This document shows positions 8,595-18,345 of a DNA stretch of 64,000 bases, in pieces; within the stretch, counting starts at the first letter, position 1; the number at the start of each line of letters is the position of its first letter. The stretch spans positions 62,001 through 126,000 of the forward strand of contig OZ244845.1 in the NCBI GenBank assembly GCA_965220775.1, in the 5' to 3' direction. The translations under genes and the position numbers were made by a program. This DNA comes from G963664835 sp965220775 (GTDB taxonomy: Bacteria > Chloroflexota > UBA6077 > FW602-bin22 > JBCLEL01). The notes under the pieces were generated by a model that saw nothing but the letters and a program-made list of their open reading frames with translations, was not told the origin of the DNA and ran no database searches.

Positions 8595-10931
8595 ATGGAT
8601 CTAGTCAACGTTACAATCGACGACCAGCAGGTATCGGTGCCGAAAGGTACGCTGATAGTGGAGGCGGCCAAGCAGGCCGGCATCGATATTCCTATCTTCT
8701 GCTACCACCCCAAGATGAAGCCGGTAGGCGCTTGTCGAATGTGCTTCGTCGAGATCGAAAAGATGCCCCGCCCGCAAACAGCGTGCACGACGCCGGTGGG
8801 CGAGGGGATGATCGTCAAGACGACGACGCCAACGGTCAAAGAGGCGCAGCAGAGCGTACTCGAGTTCCTCCTGATAAACCACCCGTTGGATTGTCCGATC
8901 TGCGACAAAGGGGGCGAATGTCCCTTGCAGGACAATACATTCGCCTATGGGCCGGGGGCGAGCCGCTACACCGAAGTTAAGCGGCGATACGAGAAGCCAA
9001 TCGCGATCAGCGAATACATCAAGCTCGACCGCGAGCGCTGCATCATGTGCTATCGGTGCACCCGCTTTGCCAGCGAGATTGCCGGCGACGAGGCGTTGAC
9101 GGTGCTGGATCGTGGATCGCACAGCGAGATCGGGCTGGCGCCGGGCCGGACTTTCGACTCGCCCTTCTCAGGCAATACTATCGAGCTGTGTCCGGTTGGC
9201 GCATTGACGTCAGACCTATATAGGTTCCGGGCTCGGCCATGGGAAATCAAGAGCCATGCCACGGTCTGTACCGAATGCCCGATCGGCTGCAACGTCACGC
9301 TGACGGTGCGTAACAACTCGATCATGCGCAACCTGGCTCGCGAAAACACTCCAGTTGACGATGGCTGGCTCTGCGATCATGGCCGCTTTACGTACCACTA
9401 CGTCTCCAGCCCGGAGCGGCTCAAGCAGCCGATGATTCGGCGCGATGGGGAGCTGCAACCGGTCGATTGGGAAGAGGCTATCGCCCATGCCGGCTCGAAG
9501 CTGCGGGAGGCGATGCAGCGCCACGGACCCGCCAGCGCCGCCGGACTAATCTCCGAACGCCAGTCGAACGAAGATCTGTATCTGTTCCAGAAGCTGTTCC
9601 GCGCCGTGATAGGAAGCAACAACGTGGATACCGGCCTGGAGCCGCACGCTCCCGCGGTCGGCGCCGGCTACGATGCGGCGTGGACCTCGATAGCCAGCCT
9701 GGAACAGGCCGGCACGATCGTGCTTCTCAACGTTGATCCACTCAAGAATCAACCCATCATCGACCTGCGATTGAAGAAGGCGGCGGCTCAAGGCAGCAAG
9801 CTGATCGTAATCAGCCGCGAGAAGATCGACCTCGTCCGCCACGCCGCGCTCTGGCTTCAACCACGGGAAGGCTCCGAAGCGGCACTAATTGGCGGCGTGC
9901 TGTCGCAAATATTGGCAGACGGACGCGAGGACTCCGAATTCATTGGTCGGCACACCCGCCGGCTCGACCTGGTGCGCGAAGAGCTGACGGCAACGTCGCT
10001 CGAAATGGCGGCCGAAAAAGCGGGTCTGACCATCGAAGAGATGCGGCAAGCAGTCGATCTCATTACCCAAGCCGAATCAACCACGTTCGTATATCCGCGT
10101 GAGCTTTGGCCTGACGTGGATAGCGAAACGCTGCTGAACAGACTGGCTTGTCTGGCCCTTGTGACCGGCAACGCCGGCAAGCCCGGCGCCGGTCTATTTC
10201 CCTTGCCGGAGCGGGCAAACGCGCAGGGTGCCATCGACATGGGAGCGCGGCCTGAACTTCTACCGGGTCAGCGGTCAATATCTGACGAGAACGCGCAAGT
10301 GAAGTTGGCCTCCTTATGGGGGACCACGATACCCACGGAGGCCGGCCTAGCCGGAGCGGAGCTTCAGGCCGCAGCCAAGGCCGACAGGATCAAGGCCTTG
10401 GTCATTGTAAATGGCGAAAGGCAGAACAGTATTTCCGGCGCCAGAGGGCTGGGCGATTCGCCGGAGCTGAATGAGATCAGGCGGCATCTCGACCTGCTTA
10501 TCGTCCAGGACATATTCCTGAGCGAAGCGGCCAGCGAGGCTGACGTTGTCCTGCCAGGCTGCGTGTTCGCCGAGATGGACGGCACCGTTACGAACCTGGA
10601 ACGAAGGGTCCAGCGGCTGAGGCCGGCGATAGTCGCGCAAGGACAGGCCCGGCCAGCCTGGCAGTTTATCCGTGATCTTGCCAACGAACTGGGCGGCGAA
10701 TTCGACGTAGCGGCGCCGGCCGACGTAATGGCCGAGATCGCTCTCGCGGCGCCAATCTACGCCGGCATCACCTATGCGATCGTTGGCGACAAGGGTGTGC
10801 AGTGGCCCCGTCGGCGAAGCGATGGAGAGGGAAGCGATCTGATTCATGGGCCGGAGTCCGGTCACGTCTGGGACTTCGCCGAGATCGCGCGCCGCGGTAC
10901 GGCGGCGAGCTCTGGCGAGCGTGGCCGATGA
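8595..10931 (+). CDS. nuoG: NADH-quinone oxidoreductase subunit G
   Basis: 75-kDa iron-sulfur subunit. ATG 8595 is chosen because GGAA at 8585-8588 lies 6 nt upstream; a TTG at 8583 is in frame but has no such site. The N terminus is a plant-type ferredoxin domain with the N1b ligands (CYHPKMKPVGACRMC). It is followed by the His/Cys cluster HPLDCPICDKGGECPLQD, then CIMCYRC with ELCPVGAL. CTECPIGCNV with the downstream WLCDHGRF indicates that the extra N7 cluster is present. The rest is a molybdopterin-oxidoreductase-like domain without obvious cofactor-binding function. 778 aa. Confidence 0.94.
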   Translation: MDLVNVTIDDQQVSVPKGTLIVEAAKQAGIDIPIFCYHPKMKPVGACRMCFVEIEKMPRPQTACTTPVGEGMIVKTTTPTVKEAQQSVLEFLLINHPLDCPICDKGGECPLQDNTFAYGPGASRYTEVKRRYEKPIAISEYIKLDRERCIMCYRCTRFASEIAGDEALTVLDRGSHSEIGLAPGRTFDSPFSGNTIELCPVGALTSDLYRFRARPWEIKSHATVCTECPIGCNVTLTVRNNSIMRNLARENTPVDDGWLCDHGRFTYHYVSSPERLKQPMIRRDGELQPVDWEEAIAHAGSKLREAMQRHGPASAAGLISERQSNEDLYLFQKLFRAVIGSNNVDTGLEPHAPAVGAGYDAAWTSIASLEQAGTIVLLNVDPLKNQPIIDLRLKKAAAQGSKLIVISREKIDLVRHAALWLQPREGSEAALIGGVLSQILADGREDSEFIGRHTRRLDLVREELTATSLEMAAEKAGLTIEEMRQAVDLITQAESTTFVYPRELWPDVDSETLLNRLACLALVTGNAGKPGAGLFPLPERANAQGAIDMGARPELLPGQRSISDENAQVKLASLWGTTIPTEAGLAGAELQAAAKADRIKALVIVNGERQNSISGARGLGDSPELNEIRRHLDLLIVQDIFLSEAASEADVVLPGCVFAEMDGTVTNLERRVQRLRPAIVAQGQARPAWQFIRDLANELGGEFDVAAPADVMAEIALAAPIYAGITYAIVGDKGVQWPRRRSDGEGSDLIHGPESGHVWDFAEIARRGTAASSGERGR

Positions 10932-11908
10932 CCGAGGTACTGACGGCGCTGATCAAGAGCGCCGTCGTTGTATTCGCTCTTCTCACCGGTTTTGCATACG
11001 CCACGCTGCTAGAACGCAAGCTGTTAGGCCGGTTGCAGGTACGGATCGGTCCCAATAGGGTCGGCCCGCTCGGGCTACTTCAACCGCTTGCCGATGGAAT
11101 AAAGCTCGCGTTCAAAGAGGACGTGGCACCACGCGGCGCCGACCGGTTGATATTCGCGGCAGCTCCGCTGATCTCGACGACGGCAGCACTGATCGCGTTT
11201 GCGGTCATCCCAATTGGGCCCCAAGTGAACCTATTTGGCCTACCGGTGGACCTGATAGTCGCCGATGTCAATGTGGGCATCCTCTACTTTCTGGCGGTCT
11301 CTTCGATGGGCGTATACGGCATCGTTCTGGCCGGCTGGGCGTCGAACAGCAAGTACTCCCTGCTCGGCAGCGTGCGGGCTACTGCACAGCTGATCAGCTA
11401 TGAGTTGGCGCTGGGCCTCTCGCTAATCGGAGTCGTGATGATCGCCGGCTCGCTCAAGCTGACCGATATCGTCGAATACCAGCAGTTCACCCCTATGGTG
11501 GTGCTGCAGCCGCTCGGATTCATCATATTCACGATCGCCGCATATGCCGAGACGAACCGAGCTCCTTTCGATATGGCGGAGGCCGAGCAAGAACTGACCG
11601 CCGGCTATCATACCGAGTACAGCGGGATGAAGTTCGCGATGTTCTTCATGGCAGAGTACATAGGAATGATCACGATCAGCTCGATTGCAACGACGATGTT
11701 CCTGGGCGGTTATCATGGGCCGGTGGCCTCGGGGCCATGGTGGTTTGTCCTGAAGGTTTTCGTGCTCATGTGCGGATACATTTGGACTCGGGCGACTATA
11801 CCCCGGCTGCGATACGACCGGCTGATGAAGTTCGGGTGGCAGATATTACTACCGTTGGCGCTGCTGAACGTGGGCCTGACGGCAATCGGAATCGTCATTC
11901 TGGGCTGA
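10928..11908 (+). CDS. nuoH: NADH-quinone oxidoreductase subunit H
   Basis: Membrane subunit linking the quinone site to the proton-pumping arm, with about eight hydrophobic helices. Signatures: ERKLLGRLQVRIGPNRVGP near the N terminus, and AAYAETNRAPFDMAEAEQEL with the charged residues of the E-channel. ATG 10928 overlaps the nuoG stop (ATGA). A longer in-frame extension back to 10802 lies inside nuoG and is rejected. Confidence 0.95.
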   Translation: MTEVLTALIKSAVVVFALLTGFAYATLLERKLLGRLQVRIGPNRVGPLGLLQPLADGIKLAFKEDVAPRGADRLIFAAAPLISTTAALIAFAVIPIGPQVNLFGLPVDLIVADVNVGILYFLAVSSMGVYGIVLAGWASNSKYSLLGSVRATAQLISYELALGLSLIGVVMIAGSLKLTDIVEYQQFTPMVVLQPLGFIIFTIAAYAETNRAPFDMAEAEQELTAGYHTEYSGMKFAMFFMAEYIGMITISSIATTMFLGGYHGPVASGPWWFVLKVFVLMCGYIWTRATIPRLRYDRLMKFGWQILLPLALLNVGLTAIGIVILG

Positions 11909-11929
11909 AGCGGGATTAGGGAGGATTCT

Positions 11930-12448
11930 GTGGCTACCAACGTTCTTGGCGACCTGGCAGCGATGGCGAAGGGATTCCTTACCACTTCGAAACACGCCTT
12001 CCGCAAGCCGGTGACCGTCCAGTATCCGGAAACCAAGCTGGACAGCTTACCGCGATTCAAGGGCCGCCACATACTGAAGAGATATGAGGATGGGCTAGAG
12101 CGGTGCATCGGTTGCTCGCTCTGCGCGGCTGTGTGCCCGGCGGATGCGATCTACGTAGGGGCCGCGGAGAATACCGACGAGGAGCGCTACTCGCCCGGCG
12201 AGCGCTACGCGGAGCAGTACGAGATCAACATGATCCGGTGCATCTTCTGCGGTATGTGCGAAGAGGTTTGCCCGACCGAAGCGATCGTGCTGGGTCACGA
12301 GTACGAGCTGTCGGGCTACAAACGCGAAGATTTCATCTACACGAAGGAGCGGTTGTTAGAACCGCTTCCGGTTGTCCAACCGCCCGGTGTGAAGCCAGCC
12401 GGCCCACCCGGGTCGAGTGGCGACGCAGGTTCTTCGAACGAGGATTGA
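11930..12448 (+). CDS. nuoI: NADH-quinone oxidoreductase subunit I
   Basis: Ferredoxin-like subunit with clusters N6a and N6b, carrying two full motifs: CIGCSLCAAVCP and CIFCGMCEEVCP. GTG start with GGGAGG upstream. The C-terminal 25 residues are Pro, Gly and Ser-rich and probably disordered. 172 aa. Confidence 0.95.
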   Translation: MATNVLGDLAAMAKGFLTTSKHAFRKPVTVQYPETKLDSLPRFKGRHILKRYEDGLERCIGCSLCAAVCPADAIYVGAAENTDEERYSPGERYAEQYEINMIRCIFCGMCEEVCPTEAIVLGHEYELSGYKREDFIYTKERLLEPLPVVQPPGVKPAGPPGSSGDAGSSNED

Positions 12449-12511
12449 AGCTCCCCCTCATACTGGGAGGGGAGATTCGGAAACTCGAACTACAGCAAAA
12501 AAGAGGTCCGC

Positions 12512-13039
12512 TTGGAGCTAGGAGCACTCCTATTCTTTGGCCTACTCACCGTGATTGTGGTCGGTGCCGCGATGATGGTGATCCTGGCCACCAAGCCGGT
12601 GCATAGCGCCATCTACCTGGTGCTAAACCTGCTGGGTGTGGCGGTGCTGTATCTAACGCTGAGCGCTGAGTTCCTAACCGCGGTGCAGGTATTGATCTAC
12701 GCCGGGGCCATTATGGTCCTGTTCTTGTTCGTAATCACTCTACTGAATCCGACGGAGGCCGAAGCGCCTGATCCGATTCGGAATCAGGCCATCATCGGCC
12801 TGGTCCTGGCGTTCGTACTCCTAGGACAGGTTGCTGTCCTGTTGCTGGCCGGCGTGCTCCAATCGCCGTTCGCGGCTTACCCTCCACCGGGGCCAACTTG
12901 GGGCGATAACGTTCAGGCGGTCGGTACCGTACTATTCACCACCTACCTACTGCCGTTCGAGGTGATTTCGATCCTGCTGCTGGTTGCGATAGTCGGTGCA
13001 ACCGTCATAAGCCGGCCCGGTTCCCGAGGACCGCAATGA
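12512..13039 (+). CDS. nuoJ: NADH-quinone oxidoreductase subunit J
   Basis: Membrane subunit with five hydrophobic segments, including the conserved LSAEFLTAVQVLIYAGAI helix that carries the pi-bulge region. TTG start at 12512. The last four bases overlap nuoK. Confidence 0.92.
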   Translation: MELGALLFFGLLTVIVVGAAMMVILATKPVHSAIYLVLNLLGVAVLYLTLSAEFLTAVQVLIYAGAIMVLFLFVITLLNPTEAEAPDPIRNQAIIGLVLAFVLLGQVAVLLLAGVLQSPFAAYPPPGPTWGDNVQAVGTVLFTTYLLPFEVISILLLVAIVGATVISRPGSRGPQ

Positions 13040-13341
13040 TCGCGCCACTCTGGTACTACCTCCTGTTGAGCGCGGTAATTTTCACCATAGGCGTTCTGGG
13101 AGTGGTGATCCGCAAGAATCCGCTCGTAATGTTCATGTCGATCGAGCTCATGTTGAATGCGGCCGGACTGGTATTCGCGGCATTCACCCGATACTTCAAC
13201 CTAGTGAACGGGCAGGTCTTCGTATTCTTCATCCTTACGATTGCGGCGGCCGAGGTTGTAGTCGGGCTTGCTATCATAGTCGCGATCTATCGATCAAGAG
13301 CCTCCATCGACATCGACGAAATCAACACGCTCAAAGGCTGA
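13036..13341 (+). CDS. nuoK: NADH-quinone oxidoreductase subunit K
   Basis: 101 aa with three transmembrane helices. The conserved membrane glutamates used in proton transfer are in MSIELMLNAAGL and AAAEVVVGLAI. ATG start overlapping nuoJ by 4 nt. Confidence 0.95.
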   Translation: MIAPLWYYLLLSAVIFTIGVLGVVIRKNPLVMFMSIELMLNAAGLVFAAFTRYFNLVNGQVFVFFILTIAAAEVVVGLAIIVAIYRSRASIDIDEINTLKG

Positions 13342-13347
13342 TAACTC

Positions 13348-15252
13348 TTGTTGTTCGACTACCTATGGCTGGCGTTGGTTTTTCCGGCCCTGGGTTTCCT
13401 CTACTGTGCCATCTTGGGCGCACGGTTTCCCTCCCGCTGGGCTGGCTACGTAGGGTCCGGCGCTATTGGGATTTCGTTCGTAGTAGTCTTGGTCCGCCTT
13501 TTCTCGCTGCTTGGCCTGCCGGAGTCATCTCGCATCAAGTCTGACGTCTTATATACCTGGTTCGCCGGCGGGGACCTGTTCGTTCCGATGGGACTTCTGA
13601 TCGACCCTCTCTCCATCACTATGGGATTGGTGGTCACCGGCGTGGGATTCGTCATTCACGTCTACTCGACCGGCTACATGAGCGGCGACGACGGCTATGT
13701 AAGGTTCTTCGCCTACATGAACCTATTCATACTGTCGATGCTGGCGCTGGTGCTGGCCAACAATTATGTGATGCTGCTGATCGGCTGGGGCGGTGTCGGG
13801 CTCTGCTCGTACCTGTTGATCGCGTTCTGGTTCCAGCGGCGAGAAGCGGCGGCCGCCGGCATCAAGGCGTTCGTGGTTAACGCGATAGGCGACGTCGGAC
13901 TCATGCTTGCGATCTTCCTGATGATCGTGAATTTTGGGGCTATCGAGTACGCGAAGGTGTTCGAATCCGCGTCGGGCCGGCCCTCCGGCGATGGGCTAAT
14001 CACCGCGATAACGCTGCTGCTGCTGCTGGGCGCAGTGGCCAAGTCGGCCCAGCTTCCACTGTACGTTTGGCTGCCGGACGCGATGGCCGGCCCGACACCG
14101 GTCAGCGCGCTGATCCACGCGGCGACGATGGTCACAGCCGGCGTGTATCTAATCGCCCGCAGTCATCCCCTGTTCGAGCTGGCGCCATTGACGATGACAA
14201 CTATCGCCATCATCGGCGCTTTGACCGCACTCTTCGCAGCTACTATCGGCGCCGTCAAGACCAATATCAAGCGGGTGTTGGCTTACTCCACCGTCAGTCA
14301 ACTCGGTTACATGACCTTGGCGCTGGGCGTCGGCGCGTTCGGTGCCGGCTTGTTCCACCTTGTTACACATGCCTTTTTCAAGGCTCTACTCTTTCTGGCG
14401 GCCGGCGCGGTCATACACGCCTTGGCCGGCGAGGAAGAGATGGAACGGATGGGCGGCCTGCGTTCGCGTCTACCGCTCGTCTACTGGACGTTCTTGATTG
14501 GCGCGCTGGCATTGATCGGATTCCCGTTGTTCTCCGGCTTCTTCAGCAAAGACGAGATCATCGCCGCGGCGTTCTTCAGTGAGAATGGCAGCTGGGTGCT
14601 GGGAGTGATCGCCGTGTTAACCAGTGGCATCACTGGGTATTACGTGTTCCGCGCTTTTTTCCTGACTTTTCACGGACAGTCACGAGTGCCCGATGATGTA
14701 GCAGCGCATCTACACCGGCCGGGGTTGAGCATCTACGTTCCCTTGATCGTTCTCGCGGCGTTTTCAGCAATCGCCGGGTTCATACAGGTACCAGGAGCGA
14801 CGAGCGTGTTCGAGTCGTTCTTGCATCCTACCTTTGCCGGGGCTCATCAGCCGGAGATAGGCGGGGGTGGATATTGGCTGATCGCGGCGGCCTCGGCGGT
14901 GGTAGGAGTCGCCGGTCTGGGTTTGGCATATTCGAAATTCGGCAAACCACGACCGGTGTCCGCCGAATTTTCGTCCGGGGGTTGGTTGCGCAAGCTGCTT
15001 CTCAACGACTACTACGTCGAGCATTTCTACCGGCTCGTATTCGTCCGGCCGGTCTACTGGCTGGGCAACCTGATCTCGATAGTAGCCGACCCGCTCATAG
15101 TCGACGGGGTCGTGCGAGGTTTCTACATCTACACCCGCGCAACCGCACGAGTTTTGGGAACATTCCAGACCGGCTACGCCCGGACCTACCTGGTGGTATT
15201 CGTAGCCGGAGCCGTGTTGATCGTCGCATACGCCGTTCGGGTAGGAATCTAA
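13348..15252 (+). CDS. nuoL: NADH-quinone oxidoreductase subunit L
   Basis: Largest antiporter-like proton-pumping subunit, 634 aa, with about 14-16 helices and the long C-terminal lateral-helix region. Conserved core: GWGGVGLCSYLLI, then SAQLPLYVWLPDAMAGPTPV with the broken-helix lysine and proline region, and SALIHAATMVTAGVYL. Start is TTG, 6 nt after nuoK. Confidence 0.95.
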   Translation: MLFDYLWLALVFPALGFLYCAILGARFPSRWAGYVGSGAIGISFVVVLVRLFSLLGLPESSRIKSDVLYTWFAGGDLFVPMGLLIDPLSITMGLVVTGVGFVIHVYSTGYMSGDDGYVRFFAYMNLFILSMLALVLANNYVMLLIGWGGVGLCSYLLIAFWFQRREAAAAGIKAFVVNAIGDVGLMLAIFLMIVNFGAIEYAKVFESASGRPSGDGLITAITLLLLLGAVAKSAQLPLYVWLPDAMAGPTPVSALIHAATMVTAGVYLIARSHPLFELAPLTMTTIAIIGALTALFAATIGAVKTNIKRVLAYSTVSQLGYMTLALGVGAFGAGLFHLVTHAFFKALLFLAAGAVIHALAGEEEMERMGGLRSRLPLVYWTFLIGALALIGFPLFSGFFSKDEIIAAAFFSENGSWVLGVIAVLTSGITGYYVFRAFFLTFHGQSRVPDDVAAHLHRPGLSIYVPLIVLAAFSAIAGFIQVPGATSVFESFLHPTFAGAHQPEIGGGGYWLIAAASAVVGVAGLGLAYSKFGKPRPVSAEFSSGGWLRKLLLNDYYVEHFYRLVFVRPVYWLGNLISIVADPLIVDGVVRGFYIYTRATARVLGTFQTGYARTYLVVFVAGAVLIVAYAVRVGI

Positions 15253-15255
15253 CAG

Positions 15256-16821
15256 TTGAGCAGCGAATTGAACTTCCCGGTGCTAAGCTGGCTGATCTTT
15301 CTGCCGGTGGTCGGTGGGCTGATATGCCTTGCGGTCCCGAGGAACAGCGTCGGTACGTTGCGCGGCATCTCGATCGCGTTCGCGCTCATCAACCTGGTGC
15401 TGGCCTCCATCACATTCGTCTTGTTCGACACGGACGAGACCGGATTTCAGTTCATTGAGCGGTTGGGGTGGCTTTCGAGCTTCGGCATCTGGTACAGCCT
15501 GGGTATCGACGGAATCAGCCTGGCGCTAATATTGCTGACGACTACACTCACGGTCATAGCCCTACTTGGTTCGTTTACGACCAACCAAGAGCACACGTGG
15601 GAAATAACGGTCTTCACCCTCTTCCTGTCAGGCGCCGTGATTGGATCGTTCGCCGCTCGCGACTTGATTCTTTTCTTCGTGTTCTGGGAATTCATGCTGG
15701 TGCCCATGTACATTCTGGTGGCCACAGCCGGTGGGCCGGATCGGGCGGCCGCGGCGATGAAGTTCTTTATCTATACAGCAGTCGGCAGTCTGTTAATGCT
15801 GGTTGCAATCCTTTCCCTGCAATTTACCGCGGCTCAGGTGACCGGCCAACCGACTTTCGAGCTGGAACGGCTAATGAGGGCGGAACTGCCGGCGGGCACC
15901 CAGCAGTGGTTGTTCCTGGGATTTGCCTTGGCATTCGCCATCAAGACGCCGATCTTCCCCTTGCACACATGGCTGCCGAGTCTGTACCGTCAATCGCCGG
16001 CCGCGACCTTGATCGTCGCTACCATGCTGGCGAAAGTGGGGGCATATGGGTTCATCAGGATCGCTATTCCGCTGTTCCCCGATCCGGCCGCAACCTACGG
16101 ACCGTGGCTGGCCGGGCTCGGAATCGTCGGCATAATCTATGGTGGCCTGGCCGCCTTCTCCCAACGGGACATGATCAACGTGCTGGCCTATTCGAGCATC
16201 GCCCACCTGGGATTCATCGTGCTGGGGATCTTTGCCGATCAGGAGAGGGCGCTGCTGGGCGCTGTGGTCCAGATGGTCAACCACGGCCTCAGCGCCGGCA
16301 TGCTCTTCGCGCTAGCGGCGATGATACATGCCCGCACTGGGAGCTACGAGCTGTCCTCGCTTGGCGGACTTGCGGCGCGTTGGCCGGCGATGGCAGCGTT
16401 TACGACGCTGGCGATCTTCTCGGCGGCCGGCCTACCTGGCCTGAACGGCTTCGTCGGTGAATTTCTGCTGCTATCCGGCCTATACGAGACCCGCCCGGTC
16501 GAAGCCATCATCGCTCTTGGGGGCATTGTCATCGGCGTGATCTATCTATTGCGGCTGGTTGGGAGAATCTTGCACGGGCCGGCGGGCAGTCATCAGAATT
16601 CCGGCGGGAGCGATATCAGGATCGTAGAGGCCGTAACCCTGGTTCCGTTGGTAATCCTCATCGTGGCCATTGGCCTGTATCCCCGTCCATTGCTAAGAGT
16701 AATCGAGCCGGCGACGAGCGCCGCCATCACCACGTCCGTCGAATCGACAGATAGCCCCATCAGCAACAACGACCTCCCTCTTGCATCGACCTCGAGCGAA
16801 AAAGCCAGGGAACAGCAGTAA
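15256..16821 (+). CDS. nuoM: NADH-quinone oxidoreductase subunit M
   Basis: Antiporter-like subunit, 521 aa. Shows FWEFMLVPMYILV with the key glutamate, FAIKTPIFPLHTWLPSLY, and AGMLFALAAMIHARTG. TTG start 3 nt after nuoL. Its stop shares one base with the nuoN ATG. Confidence 0.95.
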   Translation: MSSELNFPVLSWLIFLPVVGGLICLAVPRNSVGTLRGISIAFALINLVLASITFVLFDTDETGFQFIERLGWLSSFGIWYSLGIDGISLALILLTTTLTVIALLGSFTTNQEHTWEITVFTLFLSGAVIGSFAARDLILFFVFWEFMLVPMYILVATAGGPDRAAAAMKFFIYTAVGSLLMLVAILSLQFTAAQVTGQPTFELERLMRAELPAGTQQWLFLGFALAFAIKTPIFPLHTWLPSLYRQSPAATLIVATMLAKVGAYGFIRIAIPLFPDPAATYGPWLAGLGIVGIIYGGLAAFSQRDMINVLAYSSIAHLGFIVLGIFADQERALLGAVVQMVNHGLSAGMLFALAAMIHARTGSYELSSLGGLAARWPAMAAFTTLAIFSAAGLPGLNGFVGEFLLLSGLYETRPVEAIIALGGIVIGVIYLLRLVGRILHGPAGSHQNSGGSDIRIVEAVTLVPLVILIVAIGLYPRPLLRVIEPATSAAITTSVESTDSPISNNDLPLASTSSEKAREQQ

Positions 16822-18302
16822 TGGCCATAATTCCTCCAGAAATCGACCTGAAGCTGCTATTCCCTCTCCTTTCGGTGACGCTGACGGCAATTGTGGTGTT
16901 AATGGCAGGACTATTCATCAAGAGACCGGCTGGGCCGATACTAGCCGGCGTAAGCCTGTTGGGAATTGTCGTCGCTGTGTTCTTCACGGTCCGACTGTGG
17001 GACTACAACCAGTACGGCTTCGGCGGCATGATAGTTGTCGATAATTTATTCGTTTTCTTCGCGACCGCATCTCTGATCATCGCCGGCCTTTCGATCGCGC
17101 TTTCGACCAGTCAGTTGGGGAACCCGATCAGGGATCCATCTGAGTTCTATGCGCTGTTGCTGTTCTGTACCGCTGGGATGCTGGTGCTGTGCGCAAGCAG
17201 CGACCTTTTGATGCTGATTATCGGGATAGAGATACTATCGATCGGCCTGTACGTACTGACGGCTTTTGCCCGGCCGCGCCTGTCATCCGAAGAGGCGGCC
17301 ATGAAGTACTTCCTGCTGGGCGCGTTCTCTCTCGGATTTCTGGTGTATGGGGCAGGGCTAATCTTCGGCGCCACGAGGTCGACCCTATTCCAGGGTATTG
17401 CGACCGGCATCGGGCTTGCGCCAAGCGAGCCTGGAGTCTCGACACAAGCGCTTCTGGTTACCGGTTTGGGGTTGCTGCTGGTCGGGATTGCTTTCAAGCT
17501 GTCGCTTGTGCCGTTCCACATGTGGACACCGGATGTATATGAGGGCGCCCCCACCTCGGTGACGGCATTCATGTCGGTGGGGACCAAGGCGGCGGTATTC
17601 ATCGCGCTGTGGCGGCTATTGAACGAGGCGATGCCAGGACTGCGGGACGAGTGGGGATTGATCCTCAGCTTGATCGCCATTCTGACAATGATCGTCGGAA
17701 ACTTCTCGGCGTTGCTCCAGACAAACCTCAAGCGGATGCTGGCATATTCGAGCATAGCCCAAGCAGGCTACATTCTGGTAGCTGTCGTGGCATCGAGCCG
17801 GGCCGAAATCGACGGTGTGCAGTTCAGCCTGGAAGGCGTGATGTTTTACGTGATGGCCTATGCCTTCATGAATCTGGGCGCCTTCGCGGTGATTATCGCG
17901 GTCGCGAAGGACGACCAGCACGTCGGATTCGATGACCTGAAGGGACTCTGGCACAGATCGCCGGCGCTGGCGTTGGCGATGCTTGTGTTCATGCTGTCGC
18001 TGGCCGGCATCCCGCCGACAGCCGGCTTCCTGGCCAAGCTGTACGTTTTCAGCGCAGCCATCCAGGCCGGGTTCCTCGAGCTGGCGATCGTGGGAGTGTT
18101 GACCAGTGTGGTGGCCGCCTACTATTACCTACGCGTGATCCTCGCGATGTACAGTCAGCCGGCGACTGAGCAAGTGAGCCGGCGAGTTAGCATACCGGTT
18201 GGCGTAGTCATAGCGATCGCCGTAGTGGCGACGATTCAGCTTGGCCTTTTTCCGATGATTCCGACCGGCTATGCCTCGTTTATCGGGATGGCCGGTCCCT
18301 AG
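16821..18302 (+). CDS. nuoN: NADH-quinone oxidoreductase subunit N
   Basis: Third antiporter-like subunit, 493 aa. Shows GIEILSIGLYVLTAF, then IAFKLSLVPFHMWTPDVYEG and KRMLAYSSIAQAGYI. It closes a complete nuoA-N set in canonical order with no inserted genes. Confidence 0.95.
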   Translation: MAIIPPEIDLKLLFPLLSVTLTAIVVLMAGLFIKRPAGPILAGVSLLGIVVAVFFTVRLWDYNQYGFGGMIVVDNLFVFFATASLIIAGLSIALSTSQLGNPIRDPSEFYALLLFCTAGMLVLCASSDLLMLIIGIEILSIGLYVLTAFARPRLSSEEAAMKYFLLGAFSLGFLVYGAGLIFGATRSTLFQGIATGIGLAPSEPGVSTQALLVTGLGLLLVGIAFKLSLVPFHMWTPDVYEGAPTSVTAFMSVGTKAAVFIALWRLLNEAMPGLRDEWGLILSLIAILTMIVGNFSALLQTNLKRMLAYSSIAQAGYILVAVVASSRAEIDGVQFSLEGVMFYVMAYAFMNLGAFAVIIAVAKDDQHVGFDDLKGLWHRSPALALAMLVFMLSLAGIPPTAGFLAKLYVFSAAIQAGFLELAIVGVLTSVVAAYYYLRVILAMYSQPATEQVSRRVSIPVGVVIAIAVVATIQLGLFPMIPTGYASFIGMAGP

Positions 18303-18345
18303 ACCTCAATTAGATATAGTGACTTGTGAGAGGTAGGCTGTCCTC

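Noticed and set aside
15468..16460. 330-aa frame inside nuoM in another phase
   Set aside because: Same-strand shadow with arginine and glycine-rich low-complexity content; nuoM motifs are in the other frame.
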